Origin: JBGTFE01 sp036403235
Lineage (GTDB): Bacteria; Acidobacteriota; Blastocatellia; Pyrinomonadales; Pyrinomonadaceae
Direction: 5' to 3'
DNA length: 64,000 nucleotides
NCBI GenBank assembly: GCA_036403235.1
Contig: DASWRI010000084.1
Location: 1 to 64,000, forward strand
This document shows positions 8,672 to 17,992 of this stretch, piece after piece (within the stretch, counting starts at the first letter, position 1; each line of letters opens with the position of its first letter). Below the pieces are notes generated by a model. The model made no database searches, was not told the DNA's origin, and saw only the letters and a program-made list of their open reading frames with translations. Made by a program: the position numbers and the translations under genes.

Positions 8672-10078
8672 ATGAGCGAGGAAAATAAAGAAAATTTAGA
8701 AAACGAAGAAACGCCGGAAGTTACGGTCGAAAAAGAGGAAATCGCGGATTCCGAAACTGAAACCGACGAACCGGAAGAAAAAATTTCGCCTCGAAAGCGT
8801 TTTGCCATCATTATCGGCATCGTTTTGCTCGCCTTGCTTTTAATCGTCATTTATTTGTATTCGCGGCAAACGACGCCGACCGTTCAGGTTGAAGCCGATA
8901 AAAAGGAAGAAACCGTCGTCAGCGTTAAAGTCGCCAAGGCCGAAAAGGAAACAATCGCGCAGGAATCTTCCGCGCTCGGAACGGTTCAGCCCGTCGAGCA
9001 GTCAACCGTCGCGGCCAGCATTTCGGCGCAAATCAAGCAGATGCGGCTTTTGAAAAACGCTTTTGTCCAGCAGGGCGAAATTATCGCCGTGCTCGCCTCG
9101 CAGGATTTAGAGGCGCAGCGAAACGAAGCGCAGGCCGCGCTCGAAGAAGCACGGCTTAATCTTCAAACCTTTCAAAAAGTAACGATTCCGCAGACAAAAG
9201 CGCAGACGGACAAAGACATTTCCGACGCGAAAGCGACGATGGACAATGCGCGGGCGACCTACGAGCGGCGAAAAATTTTGTACGAAAAAGGCGGACTTTC
9301 GCTCAAGGAGCTCGAAGCTTCGCAGCTTGCGCTGACAAACGCCGAAAACGCATATCGGCTTGCGCAGCAAAATTCAAAAATCAACACGACGGCCGTAAAT
9401 CCGAATTCGCGCGCGATTGCCGAGTCAAAAATCAAGCAGGCGCAAGACCGGCTTATCGCGCTCGACGCGCAGGCCCGGCTGGCCGAAGTTCGCGCGCCGA
9501 TTTCCGGCATCGTTACCGACCAATTTCAATTTCAAGGCGAATTTGCCGCGCAGGGCGCGCGTCTCGTCACCATCGCCAACATCGGCGAAGTCGTCGTCAA
9601 GGCCAATTTTGCCGACACCGTTATTTCCGGTTTGCAGGTCGGCGACGCCGTAACGGTTTATCCGGCAGACGCGCCGGAAGAAAGAATGGGCGGGAAAATC
9701 ACTTTAATCAGCCGTTCGAGCGACCCGCAAAATCGCACGGTCGAAGTCTGGGCAAATTTTGCAAATGGTCGCGGGCTGCTCAAAGTGAACGGCGCGGTGC
9801 AATTCGTCGTTTCGAGCAAAACGAGCGACGACACGATTGTCATTCCGCTCGCCGCCGTAACTTTAGAAGCTTCAAATTCGGACGAAGGAACGGTGATGAC
9901 GGTTGACGAAAATTCCGTCGCGCACGAAACGAAAGTAAAAATCGGCATCAAGCAGGCGGACAAAGTCCAGATTCTCGAAGGCCTGAACGAAGGCGACACG
10001 GTTGTCATCGAAGGCAATTACGCCCTGCCGGACGGAACAAAAGTGGAAATTGCAAAGGACGAGGAGAAAGTAGAATAA
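8672..10078 (+). CDS. HlyD/AcrA-type efflux periplasmic adaptor (membrane-fusion protein)
   Basis: A 468-aa adaptor linking the inner-membrane RND pump to the TolC-like duct. An unusual acidic cytoplasmic N-terminus of about 50 residues (EENKENLENEETPEV) precedes one transmembrane anchor (about 55-75, FAIIIGIVLLALLLIVIYL). The lipoyl/barrel-sandwich halves (VEQSTVAASISAQIK; VRAPISGIVTDQFQFQGE), a coiled-coil hairpin (about 145-260) and beta-barrel/membrane-proximal domains follow. I chose the ATG at 8672; the open frame runs back to 8555 but overlaps the TolC gene. Most AcrA-like adaptors are lipoproteins, so the transmembrane anchor with a charged N-terminus is a minor oddity. Confidence 0.93.
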   Translation: MSEENKENLENEETPEVTVEKEEIADSETETDEPEEKISPRKRFAIIIGIVLLALLLIVIYLYSRQTTPTVQVEADKKEETVVSVKVAKAEKETIAQESSALGTVQPVEQSTVAASISAQIKQMRLLKNAFVQQGEIIAVLASQDLEAQRNEAQAALEEARLNLQTFQKVTIPQTKAQTDKDISDAKATMDNARATYERRKILYEKGGLSLKELEASQLALTNAENAYRLAQQNSKINTTAVNPNSRAIAESKIKQAQDRLIALDAQARLAEVRAPISGIVTDQFQFQGEFAAQGARLVTIANIGEVVVKANFADTVISGLQVGDAVTVYPADAPEERMGGKITLISRSSDPQNRTVEVWANFANGRGLLKVNGAVQFVVSSKTSDDTIVIPLAAVTLEASNSDEGTVMTVDENSVAHETKVKIGIKQADKVQILEGLNEGDTVVIEGNYALPDGTKVEIAKDEEKVE

Positions 10079-10149
10079 ACCATAGACGAGACGGAGAGCA
10101 CAGAAAAAATTATTTAAAAACTCTGTGTTCTCTGTGCTCTCTGTGGTAA
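10079..10149. repeat. Inverted repeat of the CTCTGTG type between adaptor and RND genes
   Basis: The left arm ACCATAGACGAGACGGAGAG CACAGA is an imperfect complement of the right arm, which carries the tandem phrases CTCTGTGTTCTCTGTG and CTCTCTGTGGT. It fills almost the whole spacer between the adaptor stop and the pump start. A one-sided relative lies at 15501. Confidence 0.75.
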
Positions 10150-10158
10150 AAAATTTTT

Positions 10159-13100
10159 ATGAATCTGGCTCGAATCATTTCACAGCAATCTCGCAGCGTC
10201 ATGGTCTTTGTCCTGCTGTTGTGCGTCGCCGGACTTTTCGCCGCGTGGAATTTGCCGACGGCGATTTTTCCGAACACGGATTTTCCCAGAGTAATCATCA
10301 CGGTCGAAAACGGCGAAGTTCCCGCCGACCAGATGCTCGTTTCCGTGACGCAGCCGGTTGAAGAAGCGATGAACGGAATTCCCGGCATCCAGCGCATCAA
10401 ATCGACGACGGCGCGCGGCTCGGCCGAGATAAATTTGTTTTTTGATTGGAGCAGCGACCCGAAAGAAGCGCTTGGCCTGGTGCAGACAAAGATTGCGCAA
10501 GTCACTCTGCCGCCGACGGCGACCGTGACGCACGTCGACCGTCTGACTTTCGCGGTTTTTCCGGTTACGGGCTACAGCCTGACTTCGGAAAAACGCGATA
10601 CGACGGCGCTGCGCGAAATTGCCGTTTATACGATTCGCCCGCGTCTGGCGCGGCTCGCCGGCGTCGCCAACGTCCAAACTCAAGGCGGCAAAACACGCGA
10701 ATTTCAAATCGAGATAAATCCCGAGCGGCTGGCTGCCAGAAACGTGACGATTCAGCAGGTCACCGACGCGGTAAAAAACTCAAATATTATCGCTTCGCCC
10801 GGCCTTATCGAGGAAAATCACCAATTGGAGCTGGCGCTGGTCAGCGGTCAGGCGACGACGCCCGAACAGTTGAATTCAATCGTCGTCGCCAACGTAAACG
10901 GGACAAATGTTTTGATTTCCGACATTGCCATCGTGCGCGAGGGAACGGAGCCGAATTACACAATCGTCACGGCGGACGGACGCGAAGCCGTCCTTTTAAA
11001 TGTTCTGCGACAGCCTGATGCCAATACCGTTTCGGTGACGGACGAAGTCAAAGCGGAGCTTGCCGTAATCGAAAAAACGCTGCCCAATGATATCAAAATC
11101 GCCCCGTTTTATGACCAATCGCTGCTCGTGCGTGATTCGCAGAGCTCGGTTCGAGACGCGATTATCGTCGGCTTGATTTTATCGGTCATCATTCTTTTCG
11201 CTTTTCTGCGAAACGTCGGCACGACCTTTGTCGCCGTTCTCGTCATTCCGGTAACGATTCTGGCGACGTTTCTGGCGATGTATCAGGTCGGTTTATCGTT
11301 TGATTTGATGACGCTCGGCGGCGTCGCGGCGGCCATCGGGCTCGTCATCGACGACGCCATCGTCGTCGTCGAAAATATCTACACGCACCTTCTTCACGGC
11401 GAATCCCGTCACGACGCGGTGCAGAAGGCGATTTCGGAAATTACGATTCCGATTATCGGCTCGACGATTACTCCGGTCGTCGTCTTTCTGCCTTTGACTT
11501 TATTGACCGGCGTTACCGGCGTTTTCTTTCGCTCGCTGGCTTTGACGATGGCCGTCGCGCTTTTGACGTCGCTCGTTCTGGCTCTTACTTTTACGCCCGT
11601 GCTGGCTGAAAAATTCGTAAAAGTTAAAAATAAGGGCAACACCGAAGAGTTTGGCAAAGTTTTGAGCTTTATTATCAGGCCATACGAATGGCTTCTGAGC
11701 CGCGCGCTCAAAAACGGCTGGCTGGTTCTGGTGATTTGCGGTTTGATTCTGGTCGCGTCATTTTTTATTTATAAACAGCTCGGCTCGGAATTCCTGCCCG
11801 CCTTTGACGAAGGCGCGTTTGTTCTGGATTATGTCGCGCCGCCGGGAACTTCCTTGCAGGAAACCGATAAAATTCTGCGCCACGTCGAAGAAATGCTGAA
11901 GGAAACGCCCGAAGTGGAAAGCTATTCGAGGCGAACCGGCCTACAGCTCGGACTCTCGATTACCGAACCGAATATCGGCGATTTTCTCGTCAAATTAAAA
12001 CAGAGCCGAACGCGTTCGACCGAAGCCGTGATGGATGATTTGCGCGGGCAGATTGAGGAGAGCGAACCGGCGCTGGAAATCGAGTTCGTCGGCATTTTGT
12101 CAGATTTAATCGGCGATTTGACCAGCTCGCCCGAACCCGTCGAGATAAAAGTTTTCAGCGACGACCGTCAGGCTTTGCATGCCAAAGCCGAGGAAATCGA
12201 GGCGTCAATCAAAAAAATCGACGGCGTCGTCGATACCAATCCGGGCATCGTCGAAAGCGGCGCGGCGCTTACCTTCAGGGTCAATCCGCAGCAGAGCGCG
12301 CAGTTCGGCGTGAGCGCGACCGATATTGCAAACGCGGTCGAAACGGCGATGACCGGAAGCGCGGTTTCGAGCATTTTAGAAAAAGGAAAACTCGTCACCG
12401 TTCGCGTCGTCTTCCCGAAAGAGGCGAATAAATCTCTGGAAACTTTAAAGGGTTTGCAGATTCGCTCTTCAAGCGGCGCACAGTTTCGTCTCGACCAGGT
12501 GGCGACGGTCGAATACGACAAAGGGCAGACCGAAATTAATCGCGACGGCCTGCGCCAGATGCTTTCGGTAACGGCGCGAATCACGGGCAGCGATTTAGGC
12601 TCGACGATTGATAAAATCAAGACGCAGTTAGCGAAAGACGTAAAACTTCCGGCCGGAATGAGCATCGAATACGGCGGACTTTACGCCGAACAGCAATCGT
12701 CTTTCCGCGAGCTCGCCCTTGCTCTGGTTTTGGCAATCGTGCTTGTTTTTCTCGTTTTGCTGATAGAATTTCGCTCTTTTGCTCACCCGATCGCCATCGT
12801 CACGGGCGCGGTTCTGGCGCTGAGCGGCGTTCTGCTCGCGCTCCTGATAACCAAAAGCACTTTAAATGTCGTCAGTTTAATGGGAATGATTATGGTCGTC
12901 GGCATCGTCGCGAAAAACGGAATTTTGATGCTCGATGCGGTCGAAGAAAATCTCGACAAAACAAAAAATCTGACCGAGGCCCTGATAGTTTCAGGACGAA
13001 GAAGATTTCGTCCGGTTTTGATGACCAGTTTGGCAGCGATTCTGGGAATGCTGCCGCTTGCTCTGGCTATCGGTTCGGGCGCGGAGCTGCTTCAGCCGCT

Positions 13101-13209
13101 CGCCATCGCCGTTATCGGCGGCCTCGCTTTTGCCTTATTGTTGTCTCTCGTCGTAACACCGACCGTTTATGCAATAATGTCTAATTTGAAGTTATCTGAT
13201 AACAAGTAA
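10159..13209 (+). CDS. RND-family multidrug efflux pump (AcrB/HAE1-like)
   Basis: Inner-membrane proton-driven transporter of 1016 aa, near the usual 1020-1050. It has the standard duplicated layout: TM1 (about 13-33), a large periplasmic loop, TM2-6, a second periplasmic loop, then TM8-12. The TM4 proton-relay acids are present in LVIDDAIVVVENIYTH, and the second half contains VGIVAKNGILMLDAVEEN and RRRFRPVLMTSLAAILGMLP. The periplasmic porter segment SVTQPVEEAMNGIPGIQRI is typical of the HAE group, so drugs, dyes or lipophilic compounds are likelier substrates than metal ions. It completes the operon with the TolC-like and adaptor genes. Confidence 0.95.
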   Translation: MNLARIISQQSRSVMVFVLLLCVAGLFAAWNLPTAIFPNTDFPRVIITVENGEVPADQMLVSVTQPVEEAMNGIPGIQRIKSTTARGSAEINLFFDWSSDPKEALGLVQTKIAQVTLPPTATVTHVDRLTFAVFPVTGYSLTSEKRDTTALREIAVYTIRPRLARLAGVANVQTQGGKTREFQIEINPERLAARNVTIQQVTDAVKNSNIIASPGLIEENHQLELALVSGQATTPEQLNSIVVANVNGTNVLISDIAIVREGTEPNYTIVTADGREAVLLNVLRQPDANTVSVTDEVKAELAVIEKTLPNDIKIAPFYDQSLLVRDSQSSVRDAIIVGLILSVIILFAFLRNVGTTFVAVLVIPVTILATFLAMYQVGLSFDLMTLGGVAAAIGLVIDDAIVVVENIYTHLLHGESRHDAVQKAISEITIPIIGSTITPVVVFLPLTLLTGVTGVFFRSLALTMAVALLTSLVLALTFTPVLAEKFVKVKNKGNTEEFGKVLSFIIRPYEWLLSRALKNGWLVLVICGLILVASFFIYKQLGSEFLPAFDEGAFVLDYVAPPGTSLQETDKILRHVEEMLKETPEVESYSRRTGLQLGLSITEPNIGDFLVKLKQSRTRSTEAVMDDLRGQIEESEPALEIEFVGILSDLIGDLTSSPEPVEIKVFSDDRQALHAKAEEIEASIKKIDGVVDTNPGIVESGAALTFRVNPQQSAQFGVSATDIANAVETAMTGSAVSSILEKGKLVTVRVVFPKEANKSLETLKGLQIRSSSGAQFRLDQVATVEYDKGQTEINRDGLRQMLSVTARITGSDLGSTIDKIKTQLAKDVKLPAGMSIEYGGLYAEQQSSFRELALALVLAIVLVFLVLLIEFRSFAHPIAIVTGAVLALSGVLLALLITKSTLNVVSLMGMIMVVGIVAKNGILMLDAVEENLDKTKNLTEALIVSGRRRFRPVLMTSLAAILGMLPLALAIGSGAELLQPLAIAVIGGLAFALLLSLVVTPTVYAIMSNLKLSDNK

Positions 13210-13236
13210 GACAGCGCATATCGAAAATCGAATGTT

Positions 13237-13974
13237 ATGAATGAAAGACTGAAACCGTTTCTCGTCATCGTCGCTACCGTCGGCGTCATCGCCGTCAACT
13301 GGATGGCGGCAAAAAGTTATATCAATAACGTATTCACCGGACAAATCTCCGATAAATATCCGACTTTTCTAACGCCTGCCGGCTACGCGTTTTCCATCTG
13401 GGGCTTGATTTATATCGGCTTGATTTTTTTCAGTATTTATCAGGCGCTGCCGGCAAAAGCGGCGCGTTTCCGCCCGATTCGGACAATTTATATCCTGAGC
13501 TGCGTCCTCAACTGCGCGTGGATTTACCTGTGGCATTACGAGATGATTTTAACCTGTCTTTTCGTGATTTTCGCTTTATTGGGAACGCTTGTTTTTATCA
13601 ATTTAAAGCTCAGAGACGCGGATTCGACAACGGAAATTTTGCTCGTTCGGACGCCGTTCGCGCTTTATTTCGGCTGGCTGACAGTCGCCGCGATTTTAAA
13701 TTTTTCGATTGCGCTCGTCTATCTCGGAGTGACGGTTTCGGACACGACAGCGACGACTTTTGCGTGCGCTTTAATCGTCGTCGCCGTCGCGCTCGGCGCG
13801 GTAATTCGTCCGGTTATTTCAAATTCGGCATACCCGATTGCCGTCGCCTGGGCATTGACGGCAATCGCGGTCAAACAAAGCGGAAAAACGGTGATTATAT
13901 TTTTCTGCGCGTTCGGCGTCATCGCCTCGCTGATATCGGCGCTCTCGTTCGTGATGAAAGAAAAATCCAGATGA
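13237..13974 (+). CDS. TspO/MBR-related tryptophan-rich membrane protein
   Basis: A 245-aa polytopic membrane protein with about seven hydrophobic helices. The early motif FLTPAGYAFSIWGLIYIGL is the signature of the tryptophan-rich sensory protein (TspO) superfamily, but the length exceeds classical TspO (about 160 aa, five helices) and fits the longer TspO-like bacterial group. TspO proteins bind porphyrins or other hydrophobic ligands; whether this one does is unknown. The gene starts 27 nt after the RND pump and overlaps the start of aroDE by 4 nt (ATGA), so it is probably translated in an operon with both. The pathway link is not obvious. Confidence 0.8.
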   Translation: MNERLKPFLVIVATVGVIAVNWMAAKSYINNVFTGQISDKYPTFLTPAGYAFSIWGLIYIGLIFFSIYQALPAKAARFRPIRTIYILSCVLNCAWIYLWHYEMILTCLFVIFALLGTLVFINLKLRDADSTTEILLVRTPFALYFGWLTVAAILNFSIALVYLGVTVSDTTATTFACALIVVAVALGAVIRPVISNSAYPIAVAWALTAIAVKQSGKTVIIFFCAFGVIASLISALSFVMKEKSR

Positions 13975-15494
13975 ACAAAGGCAAAATATGCGTTTCGGTC
14001 TATGCCGAAACCGCCGGAGAATTTATCGAAAACATCAAACGCGCCGAAAAATCAGGCGACGTCGTCGAGCTGCGTTTCGATTTTTTAGCCGAAAGCGAGC
14101 TCGAAAACGCTCTGGAAAAAACGTGTGATTTGAAAAGCTCGAAAAATCTGCTTCTCACTTTTCGGCCAGAGGAACAGGGCGGAAAGCGCGTTCTAACCAA
14201 AGACGAGCGCGAGCGTTTCTGGTGCTCGGGTTACGATTTCTGCACGAATTGGGCGGATGCCGAAATCGATATGGTCGAGACGGTTTCACACTGGCTGTTT
14301 GAAAAAATCATCTGCTCATATCACGATTTTTCTTCGACGCCCGAAAATTTGAGCGAAATTTATAAAAATCTGAAGGCGACAAACGCCGACGTTTTGAAAA
14401 TCGCCGTGCAGGCCGGAGATATTACGGATTCTCTCGCCGTCTGGAAACTGCTTGAAAAGGCAAAATCCGAAGACACGCAAATTATTCCAATCGCGATGGG
14501 CGAAGCCGGAAAATGGACGCGAATTTTAGGATTGGCACACGGCGCGTTTATGACCTACGCCGCGCTCGACGCCGGACGCGAAACGGCGAGCGGACAATTA
14601 ACGGCAAAAGAGCTCTCCGAAACTTATCGCGTCAAAGAATTGGACGAAAACACCGAAATTTACGGCATCGTCGGAAATCCCGTCGCGCATTCGATTTCGC
14701 CCGAAATGCACAACGCGGCTTTCAAATTTCACAATCGCAATGCCGTTTATATTCCGTTCGAAGCAAAAAATCTGGATGCATTTATCAAAAAATTTGTCCG
14801 CGCGAATACACGCGAAATCAACTTGAATTTCAAAGGTTTTTCCGTAACGATTCCGCACAAACAGGCAATTTTCGAATTTCTGGACGAAGTTGACGAAACG
14901 GCAAAGACAATCGGCGCTGTCAACACGGTCAAAATCGAAAACGGCAGGCTTTTCGGTTATAACACCGACGCCGAAGGTTTTATCGAGCCTTTGAAAACAA
15001 TCTACGGCGATTTGAGCAAAGCGAAAGTCGCCGTTCTCGGCGCGGGCGGCGCGGCGCGGGCATGCGTTTACGCGCTCAAACAAGAAAACGCTTCGATTAC
15101 GATTTTCGCGCGTGATTTACAAAAGGGCGAAGCTCTGGCAAATGAATTTCAAATCGCTTTCGAAGAATTAGCAAATCCCGAAAACCAAAAGCAAAAAACC
15201 GTTTTCCGCGATTTTGACATTCTCGTCAACGCGACGCCTCTCGGCACGAAAGGCGAATTTGAAACGAAAACACCGGCCGCGGCTGACCAGTTAGAAGGCT
15301 TAAATTTAATTTATGATTTGGTTTATAATCCGTTCCGGACGCGCCTGCTGGAGGAAGCCGACAAAGCAAACGTTCCAAAAATCGGCGGTTTGGCGATGCT
15401 CGTCGCCCAGGGCGCGGCGCAACAGAAAATCTGGACCGGACTCGACGCGCCAGTGTCGGAGATGAGCCGCGCGGCGCTCGAAAAATTAAAATAG
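13971..15494 (+). CDS. aroDE: Bifunctional 3-dehydroquinate dehydratase / shikimate dehydrogenase
   Basis: Fused steps three and four of the shikimate pathway, 507 aa. The N-terminal type I dehydroquinase (about 1-215) keeps the catalytic histidine in CSYHDF and the Schiff-base lysine in VLKIAVQ. The C-terminal shikimate dehydrogenase (about 225-507) has the substrate motif GNPVAHSISPEMHNAAF, catalytic Lys in VTIPHK, NTDAEGF, the nucleotide loop VLGAGGAARA and NATPLG. Such AroD-AroE fusions are well known in plants and occur in some bacteria such as chlamydiae. The start at 13971 is the ATG overlapping the upstream stop by 4 nt. Both active sites look complete, so the enzyme should convert dehydroquinate to shikimate. 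Confidence 0.95.
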   Translation: MNKGKICVSVYAETAGEFIENIKRAEKSGDVVELRFDFLAESELENALEKTCDLKSSKNLLLTFRPEEQGGKRVLTKDERERFWCSGYDFCTNWADAEIDMVETVSHWLFEKIICSYHDFSSTPENLSEIYKNLKATNADVLKIAVQAGDITDSLAVWKLLEKAKSEDTQIIPIAMGEAGKWTRILGLAHGAFMTYAALDAGRETASGQLTAKELSETYRVKELDENTEIYGIVGNPVAHSISPEMHNAAFKFHNRNAVYIPFEAKNLDAFIKKFVRANTREINLNFKGFSVTIPHKQAIFEFLDEVDETAKTIGAVNTVKIENGRLFGYNTDAEGFIEPLKTIYGDLSKAKVAVLGAGGAARACVYALKQENASITIFARDLQKGEALANEFQIAFEELANPENQKQKTVFRDFDILVNATPLGTKGEFETKTPAAADQLEGLNLIYDLVYNPFRTRLLEEADKANVPKIGGLAMLVAQGAAQQKIWTGLDAPVSEMSRAALEKLK

Positions 15495-15500
15495 TCAAAA

Positions 15501-15542
15501 TTCTTTTCTCTCCGTGTTCTCCGGCGTCCTCTGTGATAAAAA
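15501..15542. repeat. One-sided CTCTGTG-type repeat before the ThiF-family gene
   Basis: TTCTTTTCTCTCCGTGTTCT then CCGGCGTCCTCTGTGATAAA lies in the 55-nt gap between aroDE and the E1-like gene. It resembles only the right arm of the element at 10079-10149, so it looks like a half or decayed copy. Confidence 0.55.
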
Positions 15543-15549
15543 TTATCTA

Positions 15550-16569
15550 ATGAACGAACGATACAGCCGCCAGATTTTATTCTTCGAAATTGGCCCGGAA
15601 GGACAGGAAAAACTCTCGAATTCGCGCGTTTTGCTCGTCGGCTGCGGCGCTCTGGGCGCTTCTCACGCCGAGATGCTGGCGCGCGCAGGCGTTGGTTTTT
15701 TGCGCATCGCCGATAGAGATTTCGTCGAATTTACAAATCTGCAAAGACAAACTTTATTCAGCGAACGGGACGCGCGGGAGCGTCTGCCGAAAGCGATTGC
15801 GGCGCAAAATCGTCTGGCCGAAATAAATTCGGAAATCGAGACGGAAGCGATTGTCGCCGACATAAATCATTCAAATATCGAAAGTCTTGTCGCCGACTGC
15901 GATTTGATTCTGGACGGGACGGACAATTTTCAGACGCGTTATCTGGTCAACGACGCCTGCGTCAAATTAAAAAAGCCGTGGATTTACGGCGCGGCGGTTT
16001 CGAGCTACGGCGTGACGATGACCGTCTTGCCGCGCGTGACGCCTTGCCTGCGCTGCATTTTTGAAGAAATGCCCGCGGCCGGAAGCTCGCCGACGTGCGA
16101 CACGGCGGGCGTAATTCAGCCGATAATCGCGAGCGTTTCCGCAGTTCAGGTAACGGAAGCGTTAAAGATTTTAACCGGAAATTTCGACCAACTGCACAAA
16201 TCCCTGATTCAAATCGACGTCTGGCAAAACGATTGGCGCAAAATTAAGCCCGGCGCGCCGGACGCGGACTGCGAGTGCTGCGGAAAAGGAAATTTTGAAT
16301 TTCTCGAAGCCGAAAACAAGGAGTTTTCCGCCGTTTTGTGCGGTCGCAATGCCGTCCAGATTTCGCCGCCGCAGGCGACGCAAATCGATTTACCATTGTT
16401 AGCCGGCAGACTGAATAAGCTCGGTGACGTCAAACATAATGAATATCTTGTGCGTCTGACGCTCGAAGAATATGAGTTGACCGTCTTCGGCGACGCCCGC
16501 GCCATCGTTCGCGGAACCGACGATATTACGGTCGCTCGCTCGCTTTATGCAAAGTTCGTCGGAGTATGA
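15550..16569 (+). CDS. ThiF/MoeB/HesA-type E1-like adenylyltransferase
   Basis: ATP-dependent enzyme that adenylates the C-terminal glycine of a ubiquitin-like sulfur carrier (ThiS or MoaD type), 339 aa from the ATG at 15550. It has the opening RYSRQILFFEIGPEGQEKL, nucleotide-binding GCGALGASHAEMLARAG, RIADRDFVEFTNLQRQTLF and ILDGTDNFQTRYLVND. A zinc site is formed by CLRC and the later CECC. The C-terminal region (about 255-339) is not a rhodanese domain but a small ubiquitin/MoaD-like or unassigned extension. No ThiS or MoaD gene lies nearby, so thiamine versus molybdopterin use cannot be decided. Confidence 0.9.
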   Translation: MNERYSRQILFFEIGPEGQEKLSNSRVLLVGCGALGASHAEMLARAGVGFLRIADRDFVEFTNLQRQTLFSERDARERLPKAIAAQNRLAEINSEIETEAIVADINHSNIESLVADCDLILDGTDNFQTRYLVNDACVKLKKPWIYGAAVSSYGVTMTVLPRVTPCLRCIFEEMPAAGSSPTCDTAGVIQPIIASVSAVQVTEALKILTGNFDQLHKSLIQIDVWQNDWRKIKPGAPDADCECCGKGNFEFLEAENKEFSAVLCGRNAVQISPPQATQIDLPLLAGRLNKLGDVKHNEYLVRLTLEEYELTVFGDARAIVRGTDDITVARSLYAKFVGV

Positions 16570-16615
16570 GATACTTTTCACAAGCAATATTCGCGTTAGA
16601 TAACAGAGGTGATTT

Positions 16616-17956
16616 ATGAAAAGCAAACCAAAAGTTGTTATCATCGGCGGCGGCTTCGGCGGACTTCAGGCGGCGAAGGAATTGGGCGGTGAAGCGGTCG
16701 ATGTGACGCTCGTCGACCGTAAAAATCATCACACCTTTCAGCCTCTGCTCTATCAGGTCGCGACGGCCGTTCTCTCGCCCGGCGAAATCGCTTCGCCGAT
16801 TCGCCGAATTCTCCATCGTTATAAAAATATCGAAGTAATTCTTGGCGAAGTCACGAATTTCGATTTGGAAAAACAAATTGTCCGGCTGCACAACGGCTCG
16901 GAAATTTCGTTTGATTATTTAATCGTTGCCGCCGGAGCGCGTCACGCGTATTTCGGTCACGACGAATGGGAAGAAGACGCGCCGGGTTTGAAAACCCTCG
17001 AAGACGCGGTCGAAATTCGACGCCGCGTGCTACTCGCGTTCGAGCTTGCCGAACGCGAGGCTTATCTGACCGGAGTCACGAAACATTTGAATTTTGTCGT
17101 CATCGGCGGCGGCCCGACCGGGGTCGAGATGGCGGGCGCGATTGCCGGAATCGCGCGTCAGGCGCTGGCGAAGGATTTTAATTTGATTGACACGCGCCGC
17201 GCGCTCGTGATGCTGCTCGAAGGCGGCGACCGCGTTTTAAATACTTTCGCGCCCGAGCTTTCCGCCCGCGCCAAAAAAGATTTGGAAGATTTGGGCGTCG
17301 AAGTTTATCTCAAAAGCTTTGTCACGGACGTCGAAGCCGGACGCGTCAAAGTCGGCGAAAAATGGATTGACTGCAACGTCGCGGTCTGGGCGACGGGCGT
17401 TGCCGCGTCGAGTCTCGGAAAAAAACTGGGCGCTGAAGTCGATAAAGCCGGACGCGTTTTTGTCGAGCCGGATTTGACCATACCAAATCATAAAAACGTT
17501 TTCGTCGTCGGCGACATGGTTTCGTTGAAGATGGACGACGGCAAGCCGGTTCCCGGCGTCGCGCCCGCCGCGATGCAGATGGCCGAAAACGCGTGCGCCA
17601 ATATTCTGCGCGATTTGAAAAAAGAGCCGCGCAAAAATTTCAAATACAAAGACAAAGGCTCGATGGCGACCATCGGGCGCAACCGGGCGATTGTCGAAAT
17701 CGGCAGATGGAAATTCGGCGGCTTTTTCGCGTGGCTGACGTGGCTTTTCATTCACATCATCTCGCTCATCGGTTTTCGCAATCGCCTGTCGGTTTTGACC
17801 GAATGGTTCTGGGCGTATCTGACGCGCGAGCGAAGCGCGAGATTAATTACCGGCGACGCCGAAGAACTGCGCGACGCTATGCGTTTTCTCGAAACAAAGC
17901 CGGCGAAGGCGAAGAGTCTGGCCGCGAAACAAAAATCCGAATCAAAGAGCGTTTAA
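16616..17956 (+). CDS. ndh: Type II NADH:quinone oxidoreductase (NDH-2)
   Basis: Single-subunit, non-proton-pumping respiratory dehydrogenase, 446 aa, on the cytoplasmic face of the membrane. The FAD-binding Rossmann motif VVIIGGGFGGLQAAKEL opens the protein and the NADH-binding motif FVVIGGGPTGVEMAGA lies at about 162-177. The second FAD motif VFVVGDMVSL is near 298, and the quinone-side AAMQMAE follows. A hydrophobic segment near 372-390 (FFAWLTWLFIHIISLIGF) fits membrane attachment. A strong GAGGTG ribosome-binding site supports the start. The stop codon lies in the same frame as the following acetyltransferase gene. Confidence 0.95.
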   Translation: MKSKPKVVIIGGGFGGLQAAKELGGEAVDVTLVDRKNHHTFQPLLYQVATAVLSPGEIASPIRRILHRYKNIEVILGEVTNFDLEKQIVRLHNGSEISFDYLIVAAGARHAYFGHDEWEEDAPGLKTLEDAVEIRRRVLLAFELAEREAYLTGVTKHLNFVVIGGGPTGVEMAGAIAGIARQALAKDFNLIDTRRALVMLLEGGDRVLNTFAPELSARAKKDLEDLGVEVYLKSFVTDVEAGRVKVGEKWIDCNVAVWATGVAASSLGKKLGAEVDKAGRVFVEPDLTIPNHKNVFVVGDMVSLKMDDGKPVPGVAPAAMQMAENACANILRDLKKEPRKNFKYKDKGSMATIGRNRAIVEIGRWKFGGFFAWLTWLFIHIISLIGFRNRLSVLTEWFWAYLTRERSARLITGDAEELRDAMRFLETKPAKAKSLAAKQKSESKSV

Positions 17957-17992
17957 TTTATCAAAAGCATAAAAATTCTCGAAACAAATCGC

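Noticed and set aside
13518..13970. N-terminal extension of aroDE
   Set aside because: The extra 151 residues are an off-frame shadow of the TspO-like gene. The ATG at 13971 matches the dehydroquinase start.
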